From Hydrogenophaga crocea (GTDB taxonomy: Bacteria > Pseudomonadota > Gammaproteobacteria > Burkholderiales > Burkholderiaceae_C): a stretch of DNA of 64,000 bases. Positions 10,690 through 19,607 of the stretch are shown piece by piece (within the stretch, counting starts at the first letter, position 1; every line of letters begins with the position of its first letter). Under the pieces are notes generated by a model. The model was not told the origin of the DNA and ran no database searches. It worked only from the letters and a program-made list of their open reading frames with translations. Where the stretch lies: positions 4,010,001 through 4,074,000 of the forward strand of contig NZ_CP049989.1 of assembly GCF_011388215.1 (NCBI RefSeq). The letters are read 5' to 3'. A program made the translations under genes and the position numbers.

Positions 10690-12543
10690 ATGCGCAGCCT
10701 CTTCGGTTCGCTCCACACGCCCTCGAGCTTCCATTCGATGACGCGGCGCCCGCCGGGCCGCGGTTCGCGCCTGGCCGGCCTGCTGTTCTTCTTCGTCTGC
10801 CTGCTCGGCGGCCTCGGTCAGGCCGCCTCGCTCGCCTGGCCGCTCAGAGACTGGGCCCCTCCCGGCTTCGCGCCCGGCCAGCCCAGCGGCGGCCTGCAGA
10901 TCGCCTCGCTCGCGCTGCTGGTGTTCGCGCTGCAGTTCGCCACCCGCGTGGGGCAGGCCATGTGGCGTGGCTGGGTGTTCGGCACGGCCTGGCTCGCGGG
11001 CACGTTCTGGTGGCTGTTCGTGTCGCTGCACACCTACGGCGGCCTGCCCGCGTGGATGGCCGCGCTCGCGGTGTTTGCGCTCGCGGGGGCGCTGGCGCTG
11101 TACTACGCCTTCGCGGTCGGCTTCCTCTGCGCCTGGGCCCCGCTCGCGCGCAGCGCGCAGGCCCTGCTGTTCGCGGGCGTGTGGACCATCGCCGAGCTCG
11201 CGCGCGGCGAGTTCTTCACCGGTTTTCCCTGGGGTGCGGGCGGTTACGCCCAGGTCGATCTCATGGCGCCCTGGGCGCCGCTCGTGGGCGTGTACGGCAT
11301 GGGTTTTCTGGCCGCTGTCCTCGCCTATGTGCTGGCCTCGCTGCTCACCGCGGTGGTGCACCGCGTGCTCGCCTGGTTGCGCCAGCCGGTGCGGCCTGTG
11401 GGCACGCGTCCCACGGGCGGGGTTTACGTCACCACGCCCAAGACCGGCTTGCAGTTGCGAAGCCTGTCGTGGTGGCGCTTGGCGGGTGGTGTGGTCAGTG
11501 CCTGCGTGGTGGCGGCGCTGCTCGTGAGCCTGCTGGGTGGTGGCGAGCGCTGGCGCAACCTGGGGCAGGCCAAGACCGCGTCCACCGGCACGCTGCGCGT
11601 GTGGCTGCTGCAGGGCAACATTCCGCAGGACCAGAAGTTCGTGCCCGGCACCGGCGTGGCGCAAGCGCTCGACTGGTACCCGCGCCAGATGCTCGAGGGC
11701 GTGGCCGCCGCCGCCACGGGCCAGGGACCGCAGCTCGTGGTGGCGCCCGAAACCGCCTTGCCGCTGCTGCCGGGGCAGATCGATCCGGCCTTCTGGCGCG
11801 GCCTGCTGCGGCCGCTGGCCGAACAGACGGGCGCCCAGCCCGTGGCCGTTCTCACCGGCCTGCCGCTGGGCAGCTACGAGGCTGGCTACACCAACTCGGC
11901 CTGGGGCATCACGCCCGCCGCCGCGCGCCGCGCGCTGAGCGATCCGCAGGCCGGCGAGGTGCACCGCTACGACAAGCACCACCTGGTGCCCTTCGGGGAA
12001 TTCATCCCGCCGCTGTTCCGCTGGTTCACGCAGATGATGAACATCCCGCTGGGCGATTTCGCGCGTGGCGAGCTGCCCCAGCCGCCCTGGATCTGGGCCG
12101 GCCAGCGCATCGCCCCCAACATCTGCTACGAAGACCTGTTCGGCGAGGAGATCGCGGCCGCCTTCGAGAGCGCCGAGAACGCGCCCACCGTGCTCGTGAA
12201 CCTCAGCAACATCGGCTGGTTCGGCGACACCGTGGCCATCGATCAGCACCTGCAGATATCGCGCCTGCGGGCGCTCGAGTTCGGCCGACCCATGCTGCGC
12301 GCCACCAACACCGGCGCCACCGCGGCCATCGACCACCGCGGCGTGGTCACGCACGCGCTGCCGCGGCTCGAGCGCGGCCGGCTCGAGGCCACCGTCGAAG
12401 GCCGCAGCGGCCTCACGCCCTATGCCGAGTGGGCCTCGCGCTGGGGCCTCAACCCGCTGTGGCTGGTTTGCGGCATGCTCGTGCTGGCGATCGCCTCGCT
12501 GCGCAACCTCGGGCGCCGCGGCGGACGCACGCGGCGGCGCTGA
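10690..12543 (+). CDS. lnt: Apolipoprotein N-acyltransferase
   Basis: The 617-residue integral inner-membrane enzyme transfers the third acyl chain to the N-terminal cysteine of lipoproteins. About six to eight hydrophobic segments fill residues 30-290, followed by a periplasmic nitrilase-like domain with the triad Glu354 (APETALPLLP), Lys429 (YDKHHLVPFGEF) and Cys479 (NICYEDLFG), then a C-terminal transmembrane helix. The loop around residues 235-260 is longer than in E. coli. The start may instead be the ATG at 10738. It is in an operon with corC. Confidence 0.95.
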   Translation: MRSLFGSLHTPSSFHSMTRRPPGRGSRLAGLLFFFVCLLGGLGQAASLAWPLRDWAPPGFAPGQPSGGLQIASLALLVFALQFATRVGQAMWRGWVFGTAWLAGTFWWLFVSLHTYGGLPAWMAALAVFALAGALALYYAFAVGFLCAWAPLARSAQALLFAGVWTIAELARGEFFTGFPWGAGGYAQVDLMAPWAPLVGVYGMGFLAAVLAYVLASLLTAVVHRVLAWLRQPVRPVGTRPTGGVYVTTPKTGLQLRSLSWWRLAGGVVSACVVAALLVSLLGGGERWRNLGQAKTASTGTLRVWLLQGNIPQDQKFVPGTGVAQALDWYPRQMLEGVAAAATGQGPQLVVAPETALPLLPGQIDPAFWRGLLRPLAEQTGAQPVAVLTGLPLGSYEAGYTNSAWGITPAAARRALSDPQAGEVHRYDKHHLVPFGEFIPPLFRWFTQMMNIPLGDFARGELPQPPWIWAGQRIAPNICYEDLFGEEIAAAFESAENAPTVLVNLSNIGWFGDTVAIDQHLQISRLRALEFGRPMLRATNTGATAAIDHRGVVTHALPRLERGRLEATVEGRSGLTPYAEWASRWGLNPLWLVCGMLVLAIASLRNLGRRGGRTRRR

Positions 12544-12558
12544 GCCGCTGCAGAGGCC

Positions 12559-12580
12559 GGGCGGCGCTGAGCCGCCGCCC
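12559..12580 (+). other. GC-rich hairpin between lnt and glyQ
   Basis: The arms GGGCGGC and GCCGCC(G)CCC fold into a strong stem in the 124-base gap between lnt and glyQ. No T-run follows (the next bases are CTCGTAAAAT), so it is not a classic terminator. TAAAAT at 12585-12590 may be the -10 element of a glyQS promoter; no convincing -35 is visible. Confidence 0.3.
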
Positions 12581-12667
12581 CTCGTAAAATCGCCGGCTGT
12601 CCGCGCGACGCCACTGCGGCCGCGCTCCCCCTGAATCGAACACGGCAGCCCGCCCTCGCGCGGGCCC

Positions 12668-13579
12668 ATGCGCATGCTGACCTTCCAGCAAATCATCCTC
12701 ACCCTGCAGAACTACTGGGCGCAGCACGGCTGTGCGCTGCTGCAGCCCTACGACATGGAGGTCGGCGCCGGCACCAGCCACACCGCGACCTTCCTGCGCG
12801 CCATCGGCCCCGAGCCCTGGAAAGCGGCCTACGTGCAGCCCAGCCGCCGCCCCAAGGACGGCCGCTACGGCGAGAACCCCAACCGCCTGCAGCACTACTA
12901 CCAATACCAGGTCGTGCTCAAGCCCGCGCCGGCCAACATCCTCGAGCTCTACCTCGGCTCGCTCGAAGCCCTGGGCTTCGACCTCAAGAAGAACGACATC
13001 CGCTTCGTCGAGGACGACTGGGAGAACCCCACCCTGGGCGCCTGGGGCCTGGGCTGGGAGGTCTGGCTCAACGGCATGGAGGTGACGCAGTTCACCTACT
13101 TCCAGCAGGTCGGCGGCATCGACTGCAAGCCCGCCACCGGCGAGATCACCTACGGTCTGGAGCGCCTGGCCATGTACCTGCAGGGCGTGGACAACGTCTA
13201 CAACCTCACCTGGACCGAAGGCCTGAGCTACGGCGACGTGTACCTGCAGAACGAGAAGGAGCAGTCGGCCTACAACTTCGAGCACTCGGACGCCGACTTC
13301 CTCTTCACCGCTTTCGCCGCCCACGAGAAGCAGGCCAAGCACCTCATGGCCGAGCAGCTCGCGCTGCCGGCCTACGAGCAGGTGCTCAAGTGCGCGCACA
13401 GCTTCAACCTGCTCGATGCGCGCGGCGCCATCAGCGTGACCGAGCGCGCGGCCTACATCGGCCGCATCCGCAACCTCGCGCGCAGCGTGGCCCAGAGCTA
13501 CTACGAGAGCCGCGAACGCCTGGGCTTCCCGCTCGCCCCGCGCGCGTGGGTCGCCCAGATCCCCAAGAAGGCCGCGTGA
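12668..13579 (+). CDS. glyQ: Glycyl-tRNA synthetase alpha subunit
   Basis: The 303-residue catalytic subunit of the alpha2-beta2 glycyl-tRNA synthetase. The sequence near the N-terminus ([31 protein letters not shown]) and the block [20 protein letters not shown] are nearly invariant in the family. The true start may be the second ATG at 12674, which gives the common N-terminus MLTFQQ. glyS follows after 20 bases. It is an essential translation gene. Confidence 0.97.
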   Translation: MRMLTFQQIILTLQNYWAQHGCALLQPYDMEVGAGTSHTATFLRAIGPEPWKAAYVQPSRRPKDGRYGENPNRLQHYYQYQVVLKPAPANILELYLGSLEALGFDLKKNDIRFVEDDWENPTLGAWGLGWEVWLNGMEVTQFTYFQQVGGIDCKPATGEITYGLERLAMYLQGVDNVYNLTWTEGLSYGDVYLQNEKEQSAYNFEHSDADFLFTAFAAHEKQAKHLMAEQLALPAYEQVLKCAHSFNLLDARGAISVTERAAYIGRIRNLARSVAQSYYESRERLGFPLAPRAWVAQIPKKAA

Positions 13580-13599
13580 GCAGAAAAGCCCCCACACCG

Positions 13600-15720
13600 A
13601 TGACCGCACAGAACCTGCTCGTCGAACTCTTCGTCGAAGAACTGCCGCCCAAGGCGCTCAAGAAACTCGGCGACGCCTTCGCCACGGTGCTGGCCCAGAG
13701 CCTCAAGGCCCAGGGCCTGGCCCCGGCCGACGCCACCGTGACGGCCTTCGCGTCGCCGCGCCGCCTGGGCGCGCACGTCACGGGCGTGCTCGCGCGCGCC
13801 GCCGACAAACCGGTGTCGCAAAAGCTCATGCCCGTGGCCGTGGGCCTGGACGCCAGCGGCCAGCCCACGCCCGCACTGCTCAAGCGCCTGGGTGCGCTCG
13901 GTGCCGATGCCTCGGCCGTGGCCGGCCTGCGCCGCGCGCCCGACGGCAAGGCCGAGGCCCTGTTCTTCGACAGCGTGGCCCCGGGCGCCGAGCTCGCGGC
14001 CGGCCTGCAGAAGGCGCTCGACGAAGCCATCGCGCAACTGCCCATTCCCAAGGTCATGACCTACCAGCTCGAGTCGGGCTGCGATCTGCCGGGCTGGGAC
14101 AGCGTGCAGTTCGTGCGCCCTGCGCACGGTCTGGTGGCGCTGCACGGCGCCGGCGTGGTGCCCGTGAAGGCGCTGGGCCTGCAGGCCGGCAACGCCACGC
14201 ACGGCCACCGCTTCGAGGCCAAGGCCGACCCGGTGGTGGTGCCGCATGCCGACGCCTACGCCGCTACGCTCGCGAGCGAGGGCGCGGTGATCGCGTCCTT
14301 CGCCGAGCGCCGCGCCGAGATCGCGCGCCAGCTCGCCGCGGCCGCCGCGCAGGTGGGCGGCGGCTGCCGGCCCATCGAGGACGAGGCCCTGCTCGACGAG
14401 GTCACCGCGCTGGTCGAGCGCCCCAACGTGCTGGTCTGCGCCTTCGAGCAGCAGTTCCTCGACGTGCCGCAGGAATGCCTCATCCTCACGATGAAGGCCA
14501 ACCAGAAGTACTTCCCGCTGCTCGACGCCCAGGGCCGCCTGACGCACCGCTTCCTGGTGGTCAGCAACATCCGCCCGGCCGACGCCAGCGCCGTGATCGG
14601 CGGCAACGAGCGCGTGGTGCGTCCGCGCCTGGCCGACGCCAAGTTCTTCTTCGACCAGGACCGCAAGAAGACGCTCGAATCGCGCGTCGAGGGCCTGGGC
14701 AAGGTGGTCTACCACAACCAGCTCGGCACCCAGGGCGAGCGCGTGGAGCGCGTGCGCGCCATCGCGCGCGCGGTGGGCCAGATGCTGGGCGGCGAGGTGC
14801 TCGCGCAGCAGGCCGACACCGCCGCGCGCCTGGCCAAGACCGACCTGCTCACCGACATGGTGGGCGAATTCCCCGAGCTGCAGGGCATCATGGGCGGCTA
14901 CTACGCGCGCCACGACGGCCTGAGCGAGGCCATCGCCTTCGCCATCGAAGACCACTACAAGCCGCGCTTCGCGGGCGACGCGCTGCCGCGCAACGCCGTG
15001 GGCACGGCGGTGGCGCTGGCCGACAAGCTCGAAACCCTGGTGGGCATGTTCGGCATCGGCAACCTGCCCACGGGCGACAAGGACCCGTTCGCGCTGCGCC
15101 GGCATGCGCTGGGCGTGGTGCGCATGCTGATCGAGCAGGACCTGCCGCTCGACCTCGGCGCGCTCATCCGCGCCGCCGTGCCGGCCTTTGGCGCCCTCAT
15201 CAAGGACCCGGCCGACGCGCTCGCCGACTTCATCTACGACCGCCTCGCAGGCAGCCTGCGCGAGCAGGGCTACACCGCGCAGGAGGTCGACGCCGTGATC
15301 GCCCTGCGCCCCGCGCGCCTGGCCGACGTGGGCAAGCGCCTGCAGGCCGTGCGCACCTTCGCCGCGCTGCCCGAAGCGCCCGCGCTCGCCGCGGCCAACA
15401 AGCGCATCGGCAACATCCTCAAGAAGGCCGAGGGCGTGGGCGAGGCCGTGAGCGAGGCCCTGCTGCAAGAGGCCGCGGAGCAGGCCCTGTTCGCCGCCAT
15501 GCAGACCACCGTGCCCGCGGCCGACGCGAAGTTCGACGCCGGCGACTTCACCGCGAGCCTGCAGGCCCTGGCCGCGCTGCGCGCGCCGGTCGACGCTTTC
15601 TTCGACGGCGTGATGGTCAATGCCGACGACGCCGCGCTCAAGGCCAACCGGCTGGCGCTGCTGCAGCAACTGCACCGCGCGATGAACCGCGTGGCCGATC
15701 TGTCCCGACTCGCGGCATGA
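13600..15720 (+). CDS. glyS: Glycyl-tRNA synthetase beta subunit
   Basis: The 706-residue protein opens with LLVELFVEELPPKALK, the family hallmark. It also shows LILTMKANQKYFPLLD (around residue 300) and an HD-like central region, with a C-terminal anticodon-binding part. The length is usual (about 690-720). The ATG at 13600 aligns with the family; the longer upstream frame overlaps glyQ in another frame. It forms the alpha2-beta2 enzyme with GlyQ. Confidence 0.97.
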   Translation: MTAQNLLVELFVEELPPKALKKLGDAFATVLAQSLKAQGLAPADATVTAFASPRRLGAHVTGVLARAADKPVSQKLMPVAVGLDASGQPTPALLKRLGALGADASAVAGLRRAPDGKAEALFFDSVAPGAELAAGLQKALDEAIAQLPIPKVMTYQLESGCDLPGWDSVQFVRPAHGLVALHGAGVVPVKALGLQAGNATHGHRFEAKADPVVVPHADAYAATLASEGAVIASFAERRAEIARQLAAAAAQVGGGCRPIEDEALLDEVTALVERPNVLVCAFEQQFLDVPQECLILTMKANQKYFPLLDAQGRLTHRFLVVSNIRPADASAVIGGNERVVRPRLADAKFFFDQDRKKTLESRVEGLGKVVYHNQLGTQGERVERVRAIARAVGQMLGGEVLAQQADTAARLAKTDLLTDMVGEFPELQGIMGGYYARHDGLSEAIAFAIEDHYKPRFAGDALPRNAVGTAVALADKLETLVGMFGIGNLPTGDKDPFALRRHALGVVRMLIEQDLPLDLGALIRAAVPAFGALIKDPADALADFIYDRLAGSLREQGYTAQEVDAVIALRPARLADVGKRLQAVRTFAALPEAPALAAANKRIGNILKKAEGVGEAVSEALLQEAAEQALFAAMQTTVPAADAKFDAGDFTASLQALAALRAPVDAFFDGVMVNADDAALKANRLALLQQLHRAMNRVADLSRLAA

Positions 15721-15727
15721 TCGCGGC

Positions 15728-16306
15728 ATGAAGCTGCTCATCCTCGACCGCGACGGCACGCTCAACCGCGGCCGCGACGACAAGGTGGCGTCGCCGGACG
15801 AGTGGGAGCCGCTGCCCGGCGCGCTCGAGGCCGTGGCCCGCCTCAACCACGGCGGCTGGCGCGTGGTGCTGGTCACCAACCAGTCGGGCATCGGCCGCGG
15901 CCTGTTCGACATGGCCTCGCTCAACGCCATCCACGTGAAGATGCACCGCCAGCTCGCGGCCGCGGGCGCGCGCGTCGAGGCCATCTTCATCTGCCCGCAC
16001 GCGCCCGAAGACCGCTGCGACTGCCGCAAGCCGCTGCCCGGCCTGTTCCTGCAGATCGGCGCGCGCTTCGGCGTGCCGCTGGCCGACGTGCCCGCCGCGG
16101 GCAATTCGCTGCGCCACGTGCAGGCCGGCGCCGCCGCCGGCTGCCCCACCCACCTGCTGCTCACCGGCGCCTCGGCCGGGCTCGCGGGCCACGAGGCCGC
16201 GGCCATTCCTGGCCTGCCGCCCGGCACCCAGGTGCACGCCGACCTCGGCGCCTTCGCCGACTGGCTGCTCGCCCAACCCGTTCCCGCCGCCAAGACCGCC
16301 GCATGA
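15728..16306 (+). CDS. gmhB: GmhB-like D,D-heptose 1,7-bisphosphate phosphatase
   Basis: The 192-residue HAD phosphatase acts in ADP-heptose synthesis for lipopolysaccharide core. DRDGT carries the nucleophile Asp7 and acid Asp9, TNQSG lies near residue 50, and the zinc site is formed by Cys89, His91, Cys97 and Cys99 in CPHAPEDRCDCRKP. The position of the conserved GD magnesium-binding aspartate reads G-N-S (Asn126, codon AAT at 16103-16105), an unusual substitution. The stop overlaps the plsC start as ATGA, so the two are coupled. Confidence 0.87.
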   Translation: MKLLILDRDGTLNRGRDDKVASPDEWEPLPGALEAVARLNHGGWRVVLVTNQSGIGRGLFDMASLNAIHVKMHRQLAAAGARVEAIFICPHAPEDRCDCRKPLPGLFLQIGARFGVPLADVPAAGNSLRHVQAGAAAGCPTHLLLTGASAGLAGHEAAAIPGLPPGTQVHADLGAFADWLLAQPVPAAKTAA

Positions 16307-17046
16307 TCCTCGTCAACGCCTTGCGCTCGCTGCTGCACATGCTGTTCATGGTGGTCACCGTGATCCCCTGGGCGCTCGCGGTCATCGTCGTCTCGCCCTT
16401 CATCAGCAGCACCGCGCTGTACTGGATGTGCGTGGGCTGGCTGCGCCTGGCGGTGCACAGCGGCACGCTGATCCTGGGCATCCGCAACCGCGTCACGGGC
16501 ATGGAGAACCTGCCCGTGGGCAGCACCGCGCCGGCCATCCTGCTGGTCAAGCACCAGTCGACGTGGGAAACCTTTGCCATGCCCACGCTCATGCCGCACC
16601 CGCTGGCCTACGTGTTCAAGAAGGAGCTGCTCTACGTGCCTTTCTTCGGCTGGGCCATGGGCCGCATGGACATGATCCACATCGACCGCAGCAAGCGCAC
16701 GCAGGCCTTCAACAAGGTGGTCGAACAGGGCCAGCGCCTGCTCGACCAGGGCACCTGGGTGATCATGTTCCCCGAAGGCACGCGCATCCCGCGCGGCCAG
16801 CAGGGCCAGTACAAGACCGGGGGCACGCGCCTGGCCGTGGCCACCGGCGCGCCCGTGATCCCGGTGGCCGTCACCTCGGCCAAGTGCTGGCCGCGCAAGG
16901 CCTTCCTCAAGCGCCCGGGCGTGGTCGATTTTTCCATCGGCAAACCCATCCCCAGCCAGGGCCGCGACGCCGACGAACTCATGCGCGAGGTCGAGGCCTG
17001 GATCGAGGCCGAGATGCGCCGCCTCGACCCCGAGGCCTACCGCTGA
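16303..17046 (+). CDS. plsC: 1-Acyl-sn-glycerol-3-phosphate acyltransferase
   Basis: The 247-residue membrane-bound acyltransferase makes phosphatidic acid from lysophosphatidic acid. The N-terminal hydrophobic segment covers about residues 5-40. The acyltransferase box I is KHQSTWETF, where the usual HX4D aspartate is Glu, a form I know from other betaproteobacterial PlsC-like proteins. Box III is FPEGTR, and the VIPVAV box follows. It overlaps gmhB by four bases and precedes the metalloprotease gene by five. Confidence 0.92.
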   Translation: MILVNALRSLLHMLFMVVTVIPWALAVIVVSPFISSTALYWMCVGWLRLAVHSGTLILGIRNRVTGMENLPVGSTAPAILLVKHQSTWETFAMPTLMPHPLAYVFKKELLYVPFFGWAMGRMDMIHIDRSKRTQAFNKVVEQGQRLLDQGTWVIMFPEGTRIPRGQQGQYKTGGTRLAVATGAPVIPVAVTSAKCWPRKAFLKRPGVVDFSIGKPIPSQGRDADELMREVEAWIEAEMRRLDPEAYR

Positions 17047-17051
17047 GGCCC

Positions 17052-17933
17052 ATGCAGCGCTTCGTGCAGCTCGCCTTCGACCTGTTCGGCGACGACCCGC
17101 CCGAAGCCCCGCGCGCGCCGCCGGCGCCCGGCCCCGCGGCCGCCGCGCCGCCCGCCGTGCCCATGGCCGAGGTGTTCCAGCCCGGCACCTGGCACCACCC
17201 GCGCGCCAACCGCCTGGTGCGCCTGCGTGGCTGCGAGGTGGGCTACGAATTCCAGCGCGGCAAGCGCCGCACCATCGGCTTGAGCGTGGGCACCGAAGGC
17301 CTGAGCGTGCGCGCGCCGCGCTGGAGCACCTTCGGCGAGATCGAGGCCGTGCTGCAGGAAAAAGCGGGCTGGGTGATCGACAAGCTCATCGAGGCGCGCG
17401 AGCGCGCCGAGCGCCAGGCCCGCAACCGCATCGCCTGGGCCGACGGCGTGGCGCTGCCCTTGCTCGGCGAGCCGGTGCGGCTGCAGCTCGACCCGGCGCA
17501 CGGCTTCTCGGGCCGCGGCGCCGCGCTCGACAGCGCCACGCGCACCCTGCGCGTGGGCCTGCCCCGGCACGCCAGCGAAAGCCAGATCCGCGACGCCGCG
17601 CAGGCCTGGCTCATGCGCCACGCGCGCAACGTGTTCACCGAGCGGCTCAACCACTTCGCGCCGCGGCTCGGCGTGCAATGGACGCGGCTGTCGCTCTCCA
17701 ATGCCGACACGCGCTGGGGCAGCGCGAGCGCCGATGGCCGCATCCGCCTGAACTGGCGGCTCATCCACCTCTCGCTCGACATGGTCGACTACGTGGTGGT
17801 GCACGAGCTCAGCCACCTGCGCCACATGGACCACAGCCCGCGCTTCTGGGATGTGGTGGCCAGCGTCATGCCCGACCACCTCGAACGCCGCCGCGCGCTC
17901 AAGGCCTCGGCGCTGCCGCTGGGCGAGGATTGA
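17052..17933 (+). CDS. YgjP/SprT-like zinc metallopeptidase (DUF45)
   Basis: The 293-residue protein has a C-terminal M48-type domain with the zinc motif VVHELSHLRHMDHSPRFW near residues 238-255 (HEXXH plus a downstream histidine). DTRWGSASADGRIRLNWRL just before it is characteristic of the YgjP/DUF45 family. The N-terminal ~50 residues are proline/alanine rich and poorly conserved. It is cytosolic with no signal peptide, and its physiological substrate is unknown. It follows plsC by 5 bases and its stop codon abuts that of the convergent MBL gene. Confidence 0.85.
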   Translation: MQRFVQLAFDLFGDDPPEAPRAPPAPGPAAAAPPAVPMAEVFQPGTWHHPRANRLVRLRGCEVGYEFQRGKRRTIGLSVGTEGLSVRAPRWSTFGEIEAVLQEKAGWVIDKLIEARERAERQARNRIAWADGVALPLLGEPVRLQLDPAHGFSGRGAALDSATRTLRVGLPRHASESQIRDAAQAWLMRHARNVFTERLNHFAPRLGVQWTRLSLSNADTRWGSASADGRIRLNWRLIHLSLDMVDYVVVHELSHLRHMDHSPRFWDVVASVMPDHLERRRALKASALPLGED

Positions 17934-19001
17934 TCAGGCCGCTTTGAAGCGCCACACGCCCTGGTCGTCGCGGCTGCGCTGCAACGCGCCCGCGTGCCAC
18001 AGGCGGTGCAGGTGCGCCACCGCTTCGCCCATCGCGAACGTGGTCTGGTGCAGGTCGAGCGCGCGCGGGAACAGCACCGGCAGCACGTCGTTCGCGCTGC
18101 AGGGCTTCTCGCGGCAGGCGGCCATCACCTCGGCGAGCCGCTCGGCATGGTGCTCGTGCAGCTGCCGGATGCGCTCGTGCAGGCCGCGGAACGGCCGGCC
18201 GTGCGAGGGCAGCACCAGCGTGTCTTCGGGCAGCGGCAGGAACTTGTCGATCGAGTCGAGGAACAGCGTGAGCGCATCGGCCTCGGGCTCCTGGTCGTAC
18301 ACGCTCACGTTGGTCGAGATGCGCGGCAGGATCATGTCGCCGCTGATCAGCACGCCCAGCGCCTCGCACCACAGCGCCATGTGCTCGGGCGCGTGGCCGT
18401 AGCCGCTGATGCAGCGCCAGCCGTGCCCGCCGATGGTCACCACCAGGCCGTCGAGCAGGCGGCGCGACTGCGCGGGCACGCCCGGCACCAGGCTCGGGTA
18501 GTAGTTGGCGCGCGCACGCACCTTGGCCACGCTCTCGGGGTCGTTGAGGCCGTGGCTCGCGAAGAAGGCCGCCGCGGCCTCGCCGCCGAAGCCGGTGGTG
18601 GTCTGCGAACCCAGGCGGGCCATCAGGTAGTCGGTGCTGCTGATCCACAAGCGGCAGTCCCAGCGCTCGCACAACCACTGCGCCAGCCCGATGTGGTCGG
18701 GGTGCATGTGGGTCACGATCACGCGCAGCACGGGCAGGCCGTCGAGTTCGTTGGCGAACACCTGCTCCCATTGCGCCCTCGTTTCGTCGCGCGCGATGCA
18801 GCAGTCCACCACGGTCCAGCCCTCGCGGCCGTCGAGGCGGTCGCGCAGCAACCAGAGGTTGATGTGGTCGAGCGCGAAGGGCAGGCCCATGCGCACCCAT
18901 TTCACGCCCGGGGCCACTGGCCGCGCGCGCCCGGCCTCGGGCAAGGCGTCACCCAGCGGGTACTGCAGGCGGGCTTCGAGCTGGTCGCGGGATAGGCTCA
19001 T
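17934..19001 (-). CDS. MBL-fold hydrolase under probable LiuR control
   Basis: The 355-residue metallo-beta-lactamase fold protein has its zinc motif THMHPDHIG at residues 97-105 (His98, His100, Asp102, His103), followed by GYGHAPEHMALW and SGDMILP. The C-terminal third is a helical region typical of the longer beta-lactamase-like group often found near acyl-CoA catabolism genes. The overlapping frame 17899-18900 lacks these motifs and is rejected. It is divergent from liuR, and a LiuR-type palindrome sits 32 bases upstream of its start, so it probably belongs to the leucine/acyl-CoA regulon; I infer a thioesterase-like or lactonase role only weakly. Confidence 0.85.
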   Translation of the reverse strand: MSLSRDQLEARLQYPLGDALPEAGRARPVAPGVKWVRMGLPFALDHINLWLLRDRLDGREGWTVVDCCIARDETRAQWEQVFANELDGLPVLRVIVTHMHPDHIGLAQWLCERWDCRLWISSTDYLMARLGSQTTTGFGGEAAAAFFASHGLNDPESVAKVRARANYYPSLVPGVPAQSRRLLDGLVVTIGGHGWRCISGYGHAPEHMALWCEALGVLISGDMILPRISTNVSVYDQEPEADALTLFLDSIDKFLPLPEDTLVLPSHGRPFRGLHERIRQLHEHHAERLAEVMAACREKPCSANDVLPVLFPRALDLHQTTFAMGEAVAHLHRLWHAGALQRSRDDQGVWRFKAA

Positions 19002-19032
19002 GGGGCGAGGGGCTGGCGCTAAGATGCTTGCT

Positions 19033-19054
19033 TTGACGTTGACGTAAACGTCAA
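19033..19054 (+). promoter_or_regulatory. LiuR-type operator, liuR / MBL hydrolase intergenic
   Basis: This is a 22-bp near-palindrome with half-sites TTGACGTTGAC and GTAAACGTCAA (mismatches only near the centre). It matches the MerR-family LiuR motif, roughly TTTACGTAAACGTAAA, known from branched-chain catabolism regulons in proteobacteria. It lies between the divergent starts of the MBL hydrolase and liuR, fitting autoregulation. Confidence 0.8.
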
Positions 19055-19114
19055 GAAACGGGCATTCTACGGAGCACCACGGGCGATCCCCTGTCTGCCA
19101 CCCGACACCGCACC

Positions 19115-19519
19115 ATGGCCACCAACCCGACCTACACCATCGGCGACCTCGCGCGCGAGTTCGACCTCACCACGCGCGCGATCCGTTTCTACGAAGACAT
19201 GGGCCTGCTGCAGCCCAAGCGCGAAGGCCCGGGTGGCCGCAACCGCGTCTACAGTGCGCGCGACCGCACGCGCCTGAAGCTCACGCTGCGCGCCAAGCGC
19301 CTGGGCCTCTCGCTCACCGAGGCCAAGGACATCATCGACATGTACGACAGCCCGCGCGACACCGGGCCCCAGTTGCGCAAGTTCCTCGCCATCCTGGCCG
19401 AACACCGGCGCCAGCTCGAAGAGCAGATGGCCGATCTCGTGGCCAACCTCGACGAGGTCAAGGTGCACGAGAAGGAAGCGCGCGCGCTGCTCAACAAAGT
19501 CGAGCGCAAGGGCGCCTGA
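19115..19519 (+). CDS. liuR: MerR-family regulator LiuR
   Basis: The 134-residue protein has an N-terminal MerR winged helix (YTIGDLAREFDLTTRAIRFY, then EDMGLLQPKREG) and a C-terminal coiled dimerisation helix. It lacks the metal-binding cysteines of metal sensors. The phrase RVYSARDRTRLKLTLRAKRL and its place before isovaleryl-CoA dehydrogenase identify it as LiuR, the repressor of leucine/isovalerate degradation genes in this class. Two LiuR-type palindromes flank the gene at 19033-19054 and 19535-19556. Confidence 0.9.
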   Translation: MATNPTYTIGDLAREFDLTTRAIRFYEDMGLLQPKREGPGGRNRVYSARDRTRLKLTLRAKRLGLSLTEAKDIIDMYDSPRDTGPQLRKFLAILAEHRRQLEEQMADLVANLDEVKVHEKEARALLNKVERKGA

Positions 19520-19534
19520 CGCCGCCCCGTCAAA

Positions 19535-19556
19535 TTGACGTTTACGTAAACGTAAA
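19535..19556 (+). promoter_or_regulatory. LiuR-type operator upstream of the liu operon
   Basis: This 22-bp palindrome (halves TTGACGTTTAC and GTAAACGTAAA) has one mismatched pair and lies 15 bases after liuR and 51 bases before the thioesterase gene. It probably controls the operon from 19608 to 25051. Confidence 0.85.
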
Positions 19557-19607
19557 CATAGAATCGCGGCTTCGCGCCCGCGCCGGGTGCCCGCCAGGCC
19601 CATCCCC

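Noticed and set aside
10126..12702. 858-codon minus-strand frame
   Set aside because: It is antisense to corC and lnt, with repetitive His/Arg/Gly-rich translation and no domains.
13501..16680. 1,059-codon minus-strand frame
   Set aside because: It is antisense to glyS, gmhB and plsC, with composition typical of a mirror frame and no recognisable motif.
17899..18900. 333-codon minus-strand frame overlapping the MBL hydrolase
   Set aside because: The MBL zinc motif and downstream blocks lie in the other frame (17934-19001); this frame has none.
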